A stretch of DNA of 64,000 nucleotides from Pseudomonas cichorii (GTDB lineage Bacteria; Pseudomonadota; Gammaproteobacteria; Pseudomonadales; Pseudomonadaceae), in assembly GCF_018343775.1 (NCBI RefSeq), contig NZ_CP074349.1, forward strand, positions 1-64,000, given 5' to 3'. Under the pieces are notes generated by a model. It saw only the letters and a program-made list of their open reading frames with translations, did not search any database and was not told the DNA's origin. Positions within the stretch are counted from its first letter, which is position 1. Each line of letters opens with the position of its first letter. Below, piece after piece: positions 1-12,965 of this stretch. Both the position numbers and the translations under genes were made by a program.

Positions 1-1503
1 GTGGAGCTTTTGCGCGATGAGCTGCCTGCCCAGCAATTCAACACCTGGATCCGTCCGCTACAGGTCGAAGCCGAAGGCGACGAGTTGCGTGTATATGCGC
101 CGAACCGTTTCGTTCTCGATTGGGTTAACGAAAAGTATCTGAGCCGTCTGCTTGAGCTTCTGGGCGAGCACGGCCAGGGAATGGCGCCTGCCCTTTCCTT
201 ATTAATAGGCAGCAAGCGCAGCTCGGCTCCGCGTGCGGCACCCAATGCCCCATTGGCTGCTGCCGCTTCGCAAGCGTTGTCAGCCAATAACGTCAGCAGC
301 GTTTCAACACCTGTTGCCGCTCCAGTGGTGGCTGCTCCTGCGCCGGCTCCTGCAGTTCAGAACGCCGAGACTCATGACGAGCCTTCGCGTGACAGTTTCG
401 ATCCGATGGCGGGCGCCAGTTCGCAGCAGGCTCCGGCGCGGGCCGAGCAGCGTACTGTCCAGGTTGAAGGTGCGCTCAAGCACACCAGTTACCTGAACCG
501 TACGTTCACCTTTGAAAACTTCGTCGAAGGTAAATCCAACCAGCTGGCCCGTGCTGCGGCCTGGCAGGTTGCGGATAATCCCAAGCATGGCTACAACCCG
601 CTCTTCCTTTATGGTGGCGTCGGTCTGGGTAAGACTCACTTGATGCATGCCGTGGGCAACCACCTGCTCAAGAAGAACCCGAATGCGAAGGTTGTCTATC
701 TGCACTCGGAGCGTTTCGTGGCCGACATGGTCAAGGCGCTGCAACTGAACGCGATCAACGAATTCAAGCGTTTCTATCGCTCGGTCGATGCCTTACTGAT
801 CGATGACATTCAGTTCTTCGCCCGTAAGGAGCGTTCCCAGGAAGAGTTTTTCCACACCTTCAACGCACTGCTCGAAGGCGGACAGCAGGTCATTCTCACC
901 AGTGACCGCTACCCCAAAGAGATCGAAGGCCTGGAAGAGCGTCTGAAATCCAGGTTTGGCTGGGGGCTTACTGTGGCCGTCGAGCCGCCGGAGCTGGAAA
1001 CCCGCGTTGCGATCCTGATGAAGAAAGCCGATCAGGCCAAGGTCGAATTACCTCATGACGCTGCATTCTTCATTGCGCAGCGCATTCGCTCCAACGTCCG
1101 TGAACTCGAAGGCGCACTCAAGCGTGTCATCGCTCACTCGCACTTCATGGGCCGGGATATCACGATCGAACTGATTCGTGAGTCTCTGAAAGATTTGTTG
1201 GCGTTGCAGGACAAACTCGTGAGTGTGGATAACATTCAGCGTACTGTCGCCGAGTATTACAAGATCAAAATCTCCGACCTGTTGTCCAAGCGTCGCTCCC
1301 GTTCTGTTGCCCGTCCACGTCAGGTGGCGATGGCGCTTTCCAAAGAGCTGACGAACCACAGTCTTCCGGAAATTGGCGATGTATTCGGCGGTCGTGACCA
1401 TACGACCGTTTTGCATGCATGCCGCAAGATCAACGAACTCAAGGAATCCGACGCGGATATCCGCGAGGACTACAAGAACCTGCTGCGGACTCTGACTACA
1501 TGA
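1..1503 (+). CDS. dnaA: Chromosomal replication initiator protein DnaA (5' partial)
   Basis: Initiator ATPase that binds DnaA boxes at oriC, melts the origin and loads DnaB. The protein shows the N-terminal DnaB-interaction domain, a poorly conserved Ala/Pro-rich linker (about residues 75-155), the AAA+ core with Walker A GGVGLGKT near residue 205 and Walker [10 protein letters not shown], and the C-terminal DNA-binding domain with the signature [15 protein letters not shown]. The window opens at a GTG, but Pseudomonas DnaA normally begins with MSVELWQQC before [12 protein letters not shown], so this GTG is most likely internal Val10 and about nine codons lie off the left edge. First gene of dnaA-dnaN-recF-gyrB; dnaN follows after 38 bp. 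An exact DnaA box lies inside the gene at 1224-1232. oriC itself, normally upstream of dnaA, is outside the window. Confidence 0.98.
   Translation: MELLRDELPAQQFNTWIRPLQVEAEGDELRVYAPNRFVLDWVNEKYLSRLLELLGEHGQGMAPALSLLIGSKRSSAPRAAPNAPLAAAASQALSANNVSSVSTPVAAPVVAAPAPAPAVQNAETHDEPSRDSFDPMAGASSQQAPARAEQRTVQVEGALKHTSYLNRTFTFENFVEGKSNQLARAAAWQVADNPKHGYNPLFLYGGVGLGKTHLMHAVGNHLLKKNPNAKVVYLHSERFVADMVKALQLNAINEFKRFYRSVDALLIDDIQFFARKERSQEEFFHTFNALLEGGQQVILTSDRYPKEIEGLEERLKSRFGWGLTVAVEPPELETRVAILMKKADQAKVELPHDAAFFIAQRIRSNVRELEGALKRVIAHSHFMGRDITIELIRESLKDLLALQDKLVSVDNIQRTVAEYYKIKISDLLSKRRSRSVARPRQVAMALSKELTNHSLPEIGDVFGGRDHTTVLHACRKINELKESDADIREDYKNLLRTLTT
1224..1232 (-). promoter_or_regulatory. DnaA box inside dnaA
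   Basis: Exact TTATCCACA on the minus strand within the dnaA coding sequence, near the start of the DNA-binding domain region. Confidence 0.5.
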
Positions 1504-1541
1504 TGACGCCAGTGCAGCTTATCAAGGCAAGGGACTAGACC

Positions 1542-2645
1542 ATGCATTTCACCATTCAACGCGAAGCCCTGTTGAAACCTCTGCAATTGGTCGCCGGCGT
1601 TGTTGAACGCCGTCAGACCCTGCCGGTACTATCCAATGTGCTGATGGTCGTCGAAGGCCAGCAACTTTCCCTGACTGGTACCGACCTGGAAGTGGAGCTG
1701 GTGGGTCGTGTCCAACTCGAAGAGCCGGCCGAACCCGGGGAAATCACTGTTCCTGCGCGCAAGCTGATGGATATCTGCAAAAGCCTGCCGAATGACGTGC
1801 TGATCGACATCAAGGTCGATGACTCCAAAGTGGTGGTCAAGGCCGGTCGTAGCCGCTTCACTTTGTCCACATTGCCTGCCAACGACTTCCCTACTGTAGA
1901 AGAAGGTCCTGGCTCGCTGACGTTCGACCTGGTGCAGAGCAAGCTTCGCCGCCTGATCGAGCGCACCAGTTTTGCGATGGCCCAACAGGATGTCCGTTAC
2001 TACCTTAATGGCATGCTGCTTGAAGTCAGCGCTGGCATTTTGCGTGCTGTCGCCACCGACGGTCACCGTCTTGCCATGTGCTCCATGTCTGCACAGATCG
2101 AACAAGCCGACCGCCACCAAGTGATCGTGCCTCGTAAAGGTATTCTGGAAATGGCGCGTCTGCTCACCGAGCAGGACGGCATTGTCAGCATCGTATTGGG
2201 TCAGCACCACATTCGTGCCACGACCGGCGAGTTCACCTTTACCTCCAAACTGGTAGACGGCAAATTCCCGGACTACGAGCGCGTCCTGCCAAAAGGTGGT
2301 GACAAGCTGGTATTGGGCGATCGCCAGGCATTGCGTGAGGCGTTCAGCCGTACTGCAATTCTGTCGAACGAAAAATACCGTGGCATCCGTCTGCAACTGG
2401 CCAACGGTCAATTGAAGATTCAGGCCAACAACCCTGAGCAGGAAGAAGCGGAAGAAGAGATCAGCGTAGAGTACAGCGGTGACTCCCTGGAAATCGGTTT
2501 CAACGTGAGCTACTTGCTCGACGTGCTGGGCGTGATGACTACAGAACAAGTGCGCTTGATTCTGTCCGACTCCAACAGCAGCGCCCTGGTACAAGAATCG
2601 GATAACGATGATTCCGCCTACGTTGTCATGCCGATGCGTCTGTAA
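1542..2645 (+). CDS. dnaN: DNA polymerase III beta subunit (sliding clamp)
   Basis: Ring-shaped processivity clamp that tethers DNA polymerase III and many repair proteins to DNA. The 367-residue product has the family's usual length and covers all three clamp domains, beginning MHFTIQREALLKPLQLV and ending with the conserved VVMPMRL tail that lies in the protein-binding pocket. It follows dnaA by 38 bp and precedes recF by 22 bp on the same strand, so it is probably co-transcribed with both. No irregularity seen. Confidence 0.99.
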   Translation: MHFTIQREALLKPLQLVAGVVERRQTLPVLSNVLMVVEGQQLSLTGTDLEVELVGRVQLEEPAEPGEITVPARKLMDICKSLPNDVLIDIKVDDSKVVVKAGRSRFTLSTLPANDFPTVEEGPGSLTFDLVQSKLRRLIERTSFAMAQQDVRYYLNGMLLEVSAGILRAVATDGHRLAMCSMSAQIEQADRHQVIVPRKGILEMARLLTEQDGIVSIVLGQHHIRATTGEFTFTSKLVDGKFPDYERVLPKGGDKLVLGDRQALREAFSRTAILSNEKYRGIRLQLANGQLKIQANNPEQEEAEEEISVEYSGDSLEIGFNVSYLLDVLGVMTTEQVRLILSDSNSSALVQESDNDDSAYVVMPMRL

Positions 2646-2667
2646 CCTCATGTTCAGCGCTATCTAG

Positions 2668-6193
<3,526 letters not shown>

Positions 6194-6234
6194 GGTTGTT
6201 GTAGCTGCAAGTGGACGTGTTTTTATCGTCCTGT

Positions 6235-6263
6235 AAAAAACCCAGCCGAGTGCTGGGTTTTTT
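6235..6263 (+). terminator. Rho-independent terminator after gyrB
   Basis: CCCAGC/GCTGGG stem with a 5-nt loop, flanked by A6 on the left and T6 on the right, 42 bp after the gyrB stop. The flanking A and T runs would also let it work on the other strand. It closes the dnaA-dnaN-recF-gyrB operon. Confidence 0.9.
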
Positions 6264-6725
6264 ATGACCTACATTTGATTGTGCGCTTGCTCATCGAGCA
6301 TACCTGGCAGTGTGATCTTTATCTTACGGCCTCAAACTGTTCCAATGCCGCCATCATCACAATTAGCGAAATGGCAATTCCGATACCCATTGTCCAGTCG
6401 GATTCCGGGCGTGTGGAAAATCAGGTGTTTTTGGACGGGTACTTTCCAGGCGTGATAAGTTTTACCACAGGCCAGCCGATGGGTTAAAAAAGGCACGGAA
6501 AACGATCTCAAACAGTGCTTCCATCATGCCAGACGATCTTTGAGACTCTAAAAATTAGCGTTGTTATTACGCTATCGGTTTCCTGCAGAATACCGCCAAC
6601 TCCATATCCGTAGTGGCTGATTAAGCCCTGGTAAGTTGACGAATTAACCGTGACTATCTGCACAGCGTGAGCCGTTGCTGCTGCCGTATCCGTGAATGCC
6701 TACCTTAGAAACCCATTTGCCCTAG
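6264..6725. other. Gene-poor, AT-richer stretch between gyrB and the GNAT gene
   Basis: About 460 bp with no convincing gene and visibly lower GC than its neighbours. A minus-strand frame from GTG 6663 to the stop at 6508 (51 codons) reads with a protein-like composition but has no clear ribosome site. A second short minus-strand frame ends near 6325 and reads SDWTMGIGIAISLIVMAALE. Both may be remnants of decayed foreign genes. A 70-codon plus-strand frame at 6275-6487 lacks a good start and was not accepted. Confidence 0.5.
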
Positions 6726-7193
6726 GTGATTCGATTGACCACTTATTCATGCCTGCTGAAGACGCCCTCTGTTCAGACTTACCAAGCGCTTCGTATTGGC
6801 TCTGGCCTCAGTGCAAAGACCGAAGAGGCATCGGTACGGGGCTTACCCAATACTCTCTTTGCTGTGCAGATACTTCATGGGGCACTCCCGGTTGGGATGG
6901 GACGAGTCATTGGTGACGGGGGATGTTTCTTTCAAGTGGTGGACATTGCCGTCCTTAGGGAACACCAAGGCAAGGGTTTAGGGAAACGAATCATGGCCGA
7001 AATTATGAAATACATCGAGGCCACTGTTCCTGAAAGTGGTTATGTCAGTCTCATTGCGGATGGTCAAGCACAAGACCTCTATGCGCAGTTCGGTTTCGTA
7101 CACACCGCACCTCGTTCTGTTGGGATGGCATACAAAAGACCCCTGCCGAACGTTTACATCGGGAGCACTCAGATAAAGCAGACGTTCGAGTGA
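6726..7193 (+). CDS. GNAT family N-acetyltransferase (altered 3' end)
   Basis: Predicted acetyl-CoA-dependent N-acetyltransferase; the substrate is unknown. The acetyl-CoA-binding motif A region reads VVDIAVLREHQGKGLGKRI (about residues 71-89), followed by the conserved SLIADGQAQDLYAQFGF block. A TAG stop directly precedes the GTG start at 6726, so no longer start is possible, and the ribosome site is weak. The last 17 codons after GMAYKR do not look like the family's C-terminus. They are a shifted reading of a helicase-gene tail that overlaps here (see 7142-7342), so the native 3' end was probably replaced in a recombination event. The enzyme core appears intact, but expression is uncertain. 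Confidence 0.75.
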   Translation: MIRLTTYSCLLKTPSVQTYQALRIGSGLSAKTEEASVRGLPNTLFAVQILHGALPVGMGRVIGDGGCFFQVVDIAVLREHQGKGLGKRIMAEIMKYIEATVPESGYVSLIADGQAQDLYAQFGFVHTAPRSVGMAYKRPLPNVYIGSTQIKQTFE

Positions 7194-7342
7194 TCGATTT
7201 GGTCGACACAGGAAACTCCGCTTTCTTGAGGATGTGGAACAAGCGACAGGCTGGGTATAAAGCGATGGGCTATCAACTGATAGATAAGCAGCCACCAAGA
7301 AATTGCTTTAGCGGATTTTATGGAAAACGGGGCTGTGGCTGA
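7142..7342 (+). pseudogene. C-terminal remnant of a superfamily II (DEAD/DEAH) helicase
   Basis: In the frame shifted relative to the GNAT gene the DNA encodes AERLHREHSDKADVRVIDLV, continuing as DTGNSAFLRMWNKRQAGYKA and stopping at 7342. This matches the motif VI region (usually QxxGRLHREH) and tail of COG1061-type helicases related to restriction Res subunits. The first Gly of motif VI is Glu here, and everything upstream (motifs I to V) is missing. No start codon with a ribosome site is present; the first GTG in frame is at 7190. I read it as the end of a deleted helicase gene fused to the acetyltransferase gene. The family assignment is from memory of motif patterns. Confidence 0.65.
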
Positions 7343-7415
7343 GCTACTGACCACTAGCAAGCTCATACTGGCGAGTTAAAAAAATAGGCATAATCGGCTT
7401 TTCTTAAAACTTTCT

Positions 7416-7700
7416 GTGCTCAGTAAAGAAAAACGAGCCCTGGAAGTTGAGCTTCGTGAAGAGACTGTCTTCCTTGAGAATTACGACAAGATTGTCAGAG
7501 CTGTTGATGAGCGCTATGACGTACGTGGCAGTGATTTATCCAACCTGGTAATGATGTACCTGACGCAAAAAGGCACAGTTTCAAACCATCGTCGCAAGCA
7601 GTACAGGCATATGGTTCAGGAGGAGGATTTTGATTATATCGAGCAGGTGACGCAGAACCTGCTTGGGGAGCAGCGGCAGGAGAATCAATCGTCTCATTAA
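7416..7700 (+). CDS. Small protein resembling the C-terminal tail of Fic-family proteins; possibly a gene fragment
   Basis: A 94-codon frame from GTG 7416 with no evident ribosome site; the frame stays open back to 7380 without a better start. The product is mostly helical and charged. Its pattern ENYDKIVRAVDERYD, DLSNLVMMYL, KGTVSNHRRKQY resembles, as I remember it, the segment that follows the Fic (AMPylation) domain in some Fic proteins. The catalytic HPFx(D/E)GNGR motif is absent, so the piece would be non-catalytic. Together with the adjacent helicase tail it suggests a decayed accessory locus. A stand-alone small regulator is the alternative. Confidence 0.4.
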   Translation: MLSKEKRALEVELREETVFLENYDKIVRAVDERYDVRGSDLSNLVMMYLTQKGTVSNHRRKQYRHMVQEEDFDYIEQVTQNLLGEQRQENQSSH

Positions 7701-7758
7701 GACGACAGCCTTTTTCGTCCTTGTCGATTCAGAGGTGAGTCAGAACCTGCGCCCACTA

Positions 7759-7785
7759 AAAAGCCGACCCTCAAAGTCGGCTTTC
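7759..7785. terminator. Bidirectional terminator-like hairpin before plsC
   Basis: AAAGCCGAC and GTCGGCTTT form a 9-bp perfect stem around a 7-nt loop. It lies between the small ORF ending at 7700 and the convergent plsC ending at 7913, and the A- and T-rich ends suit termination in both directions. Confidence 0.7.
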
Positions 7786-7900
7786 TATCTACCCGCAAAA
7801 CTTATGCACGTTTTCAGCTCACTAATGAGCTTCAGAAATAAGCAGCTAAATTAATGACTTAGCCGCTTTTTTCGATGATTTCGCAAAAATGGTGCACAGG

Positions 7901-7909
7901 TTATCCACA
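7901..7909 (+). promoter_or_regulatory. DnaA box
   Basis: Exact TTATCCACA, 4 bp beyond the plsC stop codon, in an AT-rich intergenic segment. One of ten exact copies in the window (see findings). Confidence 0.6.
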
Positions 7910-7912
7910 AAA

Positions 7913-8683
7913 TCAGACTTCGACTTTCTCGCTGCTCGAGACAGGTGCAACGTCTGAACCCAGGGACTTCTGAGTCGCTTCGTTCCAGGCCTGTACGCGG
8001 TCGTTGAGGGCTGCAATAGCGCGGGGGCCGGAGCCTTCGGCGTACATGGGTTCACCAATGACGACCTGGATAGTGCCTGGCTTTTTCGCCCAGCCTTCCT
8101 TCGGCCAGTACTTGCCGGCGTTGTGTGCCACAGGCAGTACAGGCAGTTCAGCGTTGACGGCCAGGGCGGTGCCGCCACGGGAGAACTTGCCAACCTGACC
8201 GAACGGGACGCGGGTGCCTTCCGGGAAGATCAGTACCCAGATACCGTCCTTTAGCAATTCGTCGCCCTTCTTGGCGATTTGCTTGAGAGCAGCCTTGGGG
8301 TTGTCGCGGTCAATCGCGATAGGACGCAGCATGGCCATTGCCCAACCGAAGAACGGCACATAGAGCAGCTCACGCTTGAGGACCTGGCTCAGGGGCTCGA
8401 AGTAGGCCGAGAGGAAGAAGGTTTCCCAGGTGCTCTGGTGGTTGGAAATGATCACGCAAGGTGTCTTTGGAACGTTGTGCGCGCCGGTCACTTCCACGTG
8501 GATATTCAGGAATACGCGGGTCAGCCAGATAGCACAGCGGCACCAGTAGACATTGATAAACCGGTAGCGGGCTTTGAAGGGCAGAAAAGGCGCGATGAAG
8601 AAACTCAATGTGCACCACAGCAGTGAGCTGGTGCCTAGCAACAGGTAAAAGAAAAAGGTCCTGATTGCCTGGATGATCGACAT
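7913..8683 (-). CDS. plsC: 1-acyl-sn-glycerol-3-phosphate acyltransferase (PlsC/HdtS type)
   Basis: Inner-membrane enzyme that acylates lysophosphatidic acid to phosphatidic acid, an early step of phospholipid synthesis. The 256-residue protein has an N-terminal membrane segment, the acyltransferase motif NHQSTWE near residue 81 and the substrate motif FPEGTR near residue 154. The usual HX4D box is HX4E here, which I recall as normal for the Pseudomonas HdtS-type enzymes. That family was once proposed to make acyl-homoserine lactones but acts as a lysophosphatidate acyltransferase. It lies downstream of gmhB on the same strand. Confidence 0.95.
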   Translation of the reverse strand: MSIIQAIRTFFFYLLLGTSSLLWCTLSFFIAPFLPFKARYRFINVYWCRCAIWLTRVFLNIHVEVTGAHNVPKTPCVIISNHQSTWETFFLSAYFEPLSQVLKRELLYVPFFGWAMAMLRPIAIDRDNPKAALKQIAKKGDELLKDGIWVLIFPEGTRVPFGQVGKFSRGGTALAVNAELPVLPVAHNAGKYWPKEGWAKKPGTIQVVIGEPMYAEGSGPRAIAALNDRVQAWNEATQKSLGSDVAPVSSSEKVEV

Positions 8684-8742
8684 AGTTGCTTTTACCGTAC
8701 GGGCAGGGCCCGCTCATTCAGCGTACCGTTGAACCTGAGGGC

Positions 8743-9288
8743 TTACAGCGAGACGCTATTGTGGATAAGTTCTGCGGCAACTGCCGCCAGATCGTCAAAA
8801 ATCAAAGTGCCGGCCGGCACTGTACCGTCCATTGTCCTGCGGCCTTTACCGGTCATTACCAGAACAGGTTGTGCATCGACGGCCAAAGCGGCTTGCAGGT
8901 CACCCTTGCTGTCGCCCACGAACCATAAACCTTTCAGGTCTGTTGCGTAATGATTGGCGATGGTCTGCAGCATGCCAGGCTTTGGCTTGCGGCAGTCACA
9001 ACCTTGATCCGGCCCATGTGGGCAATAAACGATCAAGCCAACCTCGCCACCCTGCCCTGCTACCAGCTCGCGCAAGCGCGCATGCATGGCATCCAGAGTA
9101 GCCAAGTCGTAATAACCTCGGGCAATGCCCGACTGGTTGGTGGCAATCGCCACCGTCCAGCCGACCTTGCTCAATGCTGCGATGGCCTCGATCGAGCCAG
9201 GAATGGGAATCCACTCCTCCACCGACTTTATATAAGCGTCGGAGTCATGGTTGACGACTCCGTCCCGATCGAGAATCAGCAGCTTCAC
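8743..9288 (-). CDS. gmhB: D-glycero-beta-D-manno-heptose 1,7-bisphosphate 7-phosphatase
   Basis: HAD-superfamily phosphatase that removes the 7-phosphate during ADP-heptose synthesis for the LPS inner core. The 181-residue protein starts with the nucleophile motif LDRDGVVN and carries a zinc-binding loop CPHGPDQGCDCRKPKPG and the HAD motif VGDSKGD. It sits 10 bp downstream of glyS, probably in the glyQ-glyS-gmhB-plsC transcript. An exact DnaA box on the minus strand lies in its last codons (8760-8768). Confidence 0.95.
   Translation of the reverse strand: MKLLILDRDGVVNHDSDAYIKSVEEWIPIPGSIEAIAALSKVGWTVAIATNQSGIARGYYDLATLDAMHARLRELVAGQGGEVGLIVYCPHGPDQGCDCRKPKPGMLQTIANHYATDLKGLWFVGDSKGDLQAALAVDAQPVLVMTGKGRRTMDGTVPAGTLIFDDLAAVAAELIHNSVSL
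8760..8768 (-). promoter_or_regulatory. DnaA box inside gmhB
   Basis: Exact TTATCCACA on the minus strand, within the 3' end of gmhB. Confidence 0.5.
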
Positions 9289-9298
9289 TCTCTATTCC

Positions 9299-11353
9299 TC
9301 AACCCAGCAGCGAGATATCGGCAACGCCCAGGAACAGGCCGCGCAGACGTGCCAGCAATGCATAACGGTTGGCGCGCACGTTGGCGTCGTCAGCGTTGAC
9401 CATCACTGCCTCGAAGAACGCATCCACAGGCTCGCGCAGAGTTGCCAGGCGTGCCAGGGATTCGCTGTACTGACGCTCGGCAGCCATTGGCTGTACCGCG
9501 TGGTCGGCCTGTTGAATGGCTGAATACAGGGAGAACTCGTTGGCGTTGTCGAAGTACTTGGGCTCGACGGTCTGGGCAATGTTGCCCTCGGCCTTGCTCA
9601 AGAGGTTCGATACGCGCTTGTTCACCGCTGCCAGCGCTGCTGCCTGTGGCAACTTGCGGAACGCCTGAACGGCCTGGACACGTTGATCGAAGTCCAGGGC
9701 AGAACCTGGCTGCAAGGCACGGACCGACAGGTAGACCGCAACCTCGACGCCTTCGTCTTCGTAACGTGCACGCAGGCGGTCGAAGATGAATTCCAGCACC
9801 TGGTCGGACAGGCCGGCAGCCTTGACCTTGGCACCGAACTGGCTGACCGCGAACTTGACGGTTTCGATCAGATCCAGATCCAGCTTCTTGTCGATCAGGA
9901 TGCGCAGGATACCCAGCGCAGCACGACGCAGTGCATACGGGTCTTTGCTGCCGGTTGGCAGCATGCCGATGCCGAAGATGCCGACCAGTGTGTCGAGCTT
10001 GTCGGCAATGGCCACGGCCGCGCCGGTCAAGGTGGTAGGCAGTTCTGCACCCGCACCGCGAGGCATGTACTGCTCGTTGAGCGCCAGAGCAACGTCTTGC
10101 GCCTCACCGTCAGCCTTGGCGTAGTAGAAACCGGCAATGCCCTGCATTTCCGGGAACTCGCCAACCATCTCGGTCGCCAGGTCGCACTTGGACAGAATGC
10201 CGGCACGTGCCGCACGCTGGGCGTCGCCGCCAATGCGTGGGGCGATGAACGCTGCCAGCTTGGAAACGCGCTCAGCCTTGTCGAAGACGCTGCCCAACTG
10301 AGCCTGGAACACGACGTTCTTCAGGCGATCGTTGAAGGTTTCCAGCTTCTGCTTCTTGTCCTGCTTGAAGAAGAACTCGGCATCGGTCAGACGCGGGCGA
10401 ACCACCTTCTCGTTACCGGCGATGATCTGTGCCGGATCCTTGCTCTCGATGTTGGCAACCGTGATGAAGCGCGGCAGCAACTTGCCTTCGCTGTCCAGAA
10501 GGCAGAAATACTTCTGGTTGTCCTGCATGGTGGTGATCAAAGCTTCCTGAGGCACTTCGAGGAAGCGCTCTTCAAACGAGCAGACCAGTGGCACCGGCCA
10601 CTCGACCAGACCCGCCACTTCGTCCAGCAGGCTTGGCGGCACGATGGCTGTGCCTTCCTGCTGGGCAGCCAGTTCATCAACGCGCTTGCTGATGATCTGG
10701 CGACGTTCGTTGAAGTCGGCCAGTACATGAGCGGCTCGCAGGTCGCTGAGGTAGCTGGCTGGCGAGGAAATACGCACGTCTTGCGGATGATGGAAGCGGT
10801 GACCGCGAGAATGACGGCCTGCGCTCTGGGCCAGGATCGTGCAGTCGATCACCTGGTCGCCCAGCAGCATGACCAGCCATTGGGTCGGACGCACGAATTC
10901 TTCCTTGCGGGCACCCCAACGCATGCGTTTGGCGATTGGCAGGTCGTTCAGCGAGTCTTCGACAATGGTCGGCAGCAGTGAGGCTGTCGGTTTGCCTATG
11001 ATGCTCTGGCTGTAACGCAGCTTGGGACCACTCTGATCGATTTCGCTCAGATCGACGCCGCATTTCTTGGCGAAGCCCAGTGCTGCCTGAGTCGGGTTGC
11101 CGTCAGCATCGAAAGCGGCCTGACGAGGCGGACCGTCCAGATTGACGCTGCGATCCGGTTGTTGCGTGGCCAGGCCGGTCACCAGTACCGCCAGACGGCG
11201 TGGCGCGGCGTAAACCTGCTTGGCGCTGTAGGTCAGGCCAGCGCTCTGCAGGCCTTTTTCGATACCGGCCAGAAATGCATCGCCCAAGGCACTGAGGGTC
11301 TTGGGTGGCAGTTCTTCGGTGCCCAGTTCGACCAGAAAATCTTGAGCACTCAT
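9299..11353 (-). CDS. glyS: Glycyl-tRNA synthetase beta subunit
   Basis: Beta subunit of the alpha2beta2 glycyl-tRNA synthetase; it carries tRNA-recognition functions. The 684-residue length and the start [20 protein letters not shown] are typical. Its ATG overlaps the glyQ stop codon (ATGA), indicating translational coupling with the alpha subunit. Confidence 0.98.
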   Translation of the reverse strand: MSAQDFLVELGTEELPPKTLSALGDAFLAGIEKGLQSAGLTYSAKQVYAAPRRLAVLVTGLATQQPDRSVNLDGPPRQAAFDADGNPTQAALGFAKKCGVDLSEIDQSGPKLRYSQSIIGKPTASLLPTIVEDSLNDLPIAKRMRWGARKEEFVRPTQWLVMLLGDQVIDCTILAQSAGRHSRGHRFHHPQDVRISSPASYLSDLRAAHVLADFNERRQIISKRVDELAAQQEGTAIVPPSLLDEVAGLVEWPVPLVCSFEERFLEVPQEALITTMQDNQKYFCLLDSEGKLLPRFITVANIESKDPAQIIAGNEKVVRPRLTDAEFFFKQDKKQKLETFNDRLKNVVFQAQLGSVFDKAERVSKLAAFIAPRIGGDAQRAARAGILSKCDLATEMVGEFPEMQGIAGFYYAKADGEAQDVALALNEQYMPRGAGAELPTTLTGAAVAIADKLDTLVGIFGIGMLPTGSKDPYALRRAALGILRILIDKKLDLDLIETVKFAVSQFGAKVKAAGLSDQVLEFIFDRLRARYEDEGVEVAVYLSVRALQPGSALDFDQRVQAVQAFRKLPQAAALAAVNKRVSNLLSKAEGNIAQTVEPKYFDNANEFSLYSAIQQADHAVQPMAAERQYSESLARLATLREPVDAFFEAVMVNADDANVRANRYALLARLRGLFLGVADISLLG

Positions 11354-12297
11354 TGTGCAGCCTCCAGCTTAGCCAACACTTCATCGCGTAGATCGGGCGG
11401 CGCCATCGGGAAGCCAAGCTTGGCCCGGGCTTGCAGGTAGCTCTGGGCGACAGAGCGGGCCAGCGTGCGCACGCGCAGGATGTACTGCTGACGCGCAGTC
11501 ACGGAAATAGCCCGGCGCGCATCCAGAAGGTTGAAGGTGTGCGAAGCCTTGAGGACCATTTCATAGCTTGGCAATGGCAGCTCAAGCTCGATCAGGCGTG
11601 CAGCTTCGCTTTCATAGAAGTCGAACAGCTCGAACAGTTTTTCGACGTTGGCGTGTTCAAAGTTGTAGGTCGATTGCTCCACTTCGTTCTGGTGGAACAC
11701 ATCGCCGTAAGTCACCTTGCCGAACGGACCGTCAGCCCAGACCAGGTCGTAGACCGAGTCCACGCCCTGCTGGTACATGGCCAGACGCTCCAGGCCGTAG
11801 GTGATTTCGCCGGTCACCGGGTAGCACTCGATGCCACCGACCTGCTGGAAGTAGGTGAACTGCGAGACTTCCATGCCGTTGAGCCAGATTTCCCAGCCCA
11901 GACCCCAGGCGCCCAGGGTTGGCGATTCCCAGTTGTCTTCGACGAAACGGACGTCATGCACCAGCGGGTCGAGGCCGATGTGCTTGAGCGAGCCCAGGTA
12001 CAGTTCCTGGAAGTTGTCCGGGTTAGGCTTCAGGATCACCTGAAACTGATAGTAATGCTGCAGGCGGTTGGGGTTTTCGCCGTAACGGCCGTCAGTCGGG
12101 CGACGGCTTGGCTGTACGTAAGCGGCGTTCCAGGTTTCCGGGCCTACGGCGCGCAGAAATGTGGCGGTGTGGAAAGTGCCGGCGCCTACTTCCATATCGT
12201 AGGGCTGAAGTACCACGCAACCTTGTTCTGCCCAGTATTGCTGGAGGGCGAGGATCAAGTCTTGGAAGGTACGCACGGCTGGCGTAGGCTGGCTCAC
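11350..12297 (-). CDS. glyQ: Glycyl-tRNA synthetase alpha subunit
   Basis: Catalytic subunit that forms glycyl-adenylate and charges tRNA-Gly. Although the frame is open to 12399, a GTG at 12297 starts the sequence (M)[19 protein letters not shown] and gives 315 residues, as in other pseudomonads; the upstream extension is not family-like. Conserved blocks include [23 protein letters not shown] and YGLERLAMY. It is divergent from tag across about 80 bp that must hold both promoters. Confidence 0.97.
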   Translation of the reverse strand: MSQPTPAVRTFQDLILALQQYWAEQGCVVLQPYDMEVGAGTFHTATFLRAVGPETWNAAYVQPSRRPTDGRYGENPNRLQHYYQFQVILKPNPDNFQELYLGSLKHIGLDPLVHDVRFVEDNWESPTLGAWGLGWEIWLNGMEVSQFTYFQQVGGIECYPVTGEITYGLERLAMYQQGVDSVYDLVWADGPFGKVTYGDVFHQNEVEQSTYNFEHANVEKLFELFDFYESEAARLIELELPLPSYEMVLKASHTFNLLDARRAISVTARQQYILRVRTLARSVAQSYLQARAKLGFPMAPPDLRDEVLAKLEAAQ

Positions 12298-12376
12298 AAA
12301 ATTCACCTGTGCTGGGCTGCGATTTAAAGAGCGGGAGTATACCCGATTCGGCTGCACGTCCACCCTTGGAAGGCCT

Positions 12377-12928
12377 ATGACTCGCTGCTTTTGGTGCAAT
12401 GAAGACCCGATTTACATCGCTTATCACGATCAGGAATGGGGAGTGCCGCTGCGCGATGCGCAGAAGCTCTTCGAGTTGCTTTTGCTCGAAGGGTTCCAGG
12501 CCGGTCTGTCATGGATCACGGTTTTGAAAAAACGCCCGCGATATCGCGAAGTCATGTTCGGTTTTGATGTTCATCGCATCGCCGCCATGACCGACGACGA
12601 GATTGAAGTCCTGATGCAGGAACCAGGCATCATCCGTAACCGCCTCAAACTCAACGCTGCCCGCCGCAATGCACAGGCCTGGTTGAAACTGGACGACCCG
12701 GTCGGGTTTCTCTGGTCGTTTGTCGGTGGAGAACAGAAGGTCAACCATTTCAAGGACCGCAGCGAGGTCCCGGCCATCACGCCAGAGGCCGAAGCCATGA
12801 GCAAGGCCTTGAAGAAAGCAGGGTTCACCTTTGTCGGCCCGACCATTTGCTACGCCTACATGCAATCGAGCGGCATGGTCATGGATCACACCGTCGATTG
12901 TGATCGATACGCGACTCTGGTCCGCTGA
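12377..12928 (+). CDS. tag: DNA-3-methyladenine glycosylase I
   Basis: Base-excision repair enzyme that removes 3-methyladenine from alkylated DNA. The 183-residue protein has the zinc snap ligands Cys4 and His17 near the N-terminus (MTRCFWC, YHDQEWG) and the matching HTVDCDRY at the C-terminus, plus the catalytic region [16 protein letters not shown] 12377 is preceded by GGAAGG. Divergent from glyQ and followed after 38 bp by the lipid A acyltransferase gene. Confidence 0.96.
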   Translation: MTRCFWCNEDPIYIAYHDQEWGVPLRDAQKLFELLLLEGFQAGLSWITVLKKRPRYREVMFGFDVHRIAAMTDDEIEVLMQEPGIIRNRLKLNAARRNAQAWLKLDDPVGFLWSFVGGEQKVNHFKDRSEVPAITPEAEAMSKALKKAGFTFVGPTICYAYMQSSGMVMDHTVDCDRYATLVR

Positions 12929-12965
12929 AGGTTACAATGCGCACCTCGAGAATTTGGGAGTGATC

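Noticed and set aside
1..3. GTG at position 1 as the dnaA start
   Set aside because: The encoded sequence aligns with residue 10 of Pseudomonas DnaA; the gene is cut by the window edge.
6275..6487. A 70-codon frame after gyrB
   Set aside because: TTG-type start without ribosome site, no recognisable similarity, and the region looks like decayed DNA.
8488..8503. Third parS-like sequence in plsC
   Set aside because: Only the inner TTCCACGTGGA matches; three of the 14 core positions differ, so binding is doubtful.
9683..10981. A 432-codon plus-strand frame opposite glyS
   Set aside because: Antisense shadow of a conserved gene; no ribosome site or recognisable domain.
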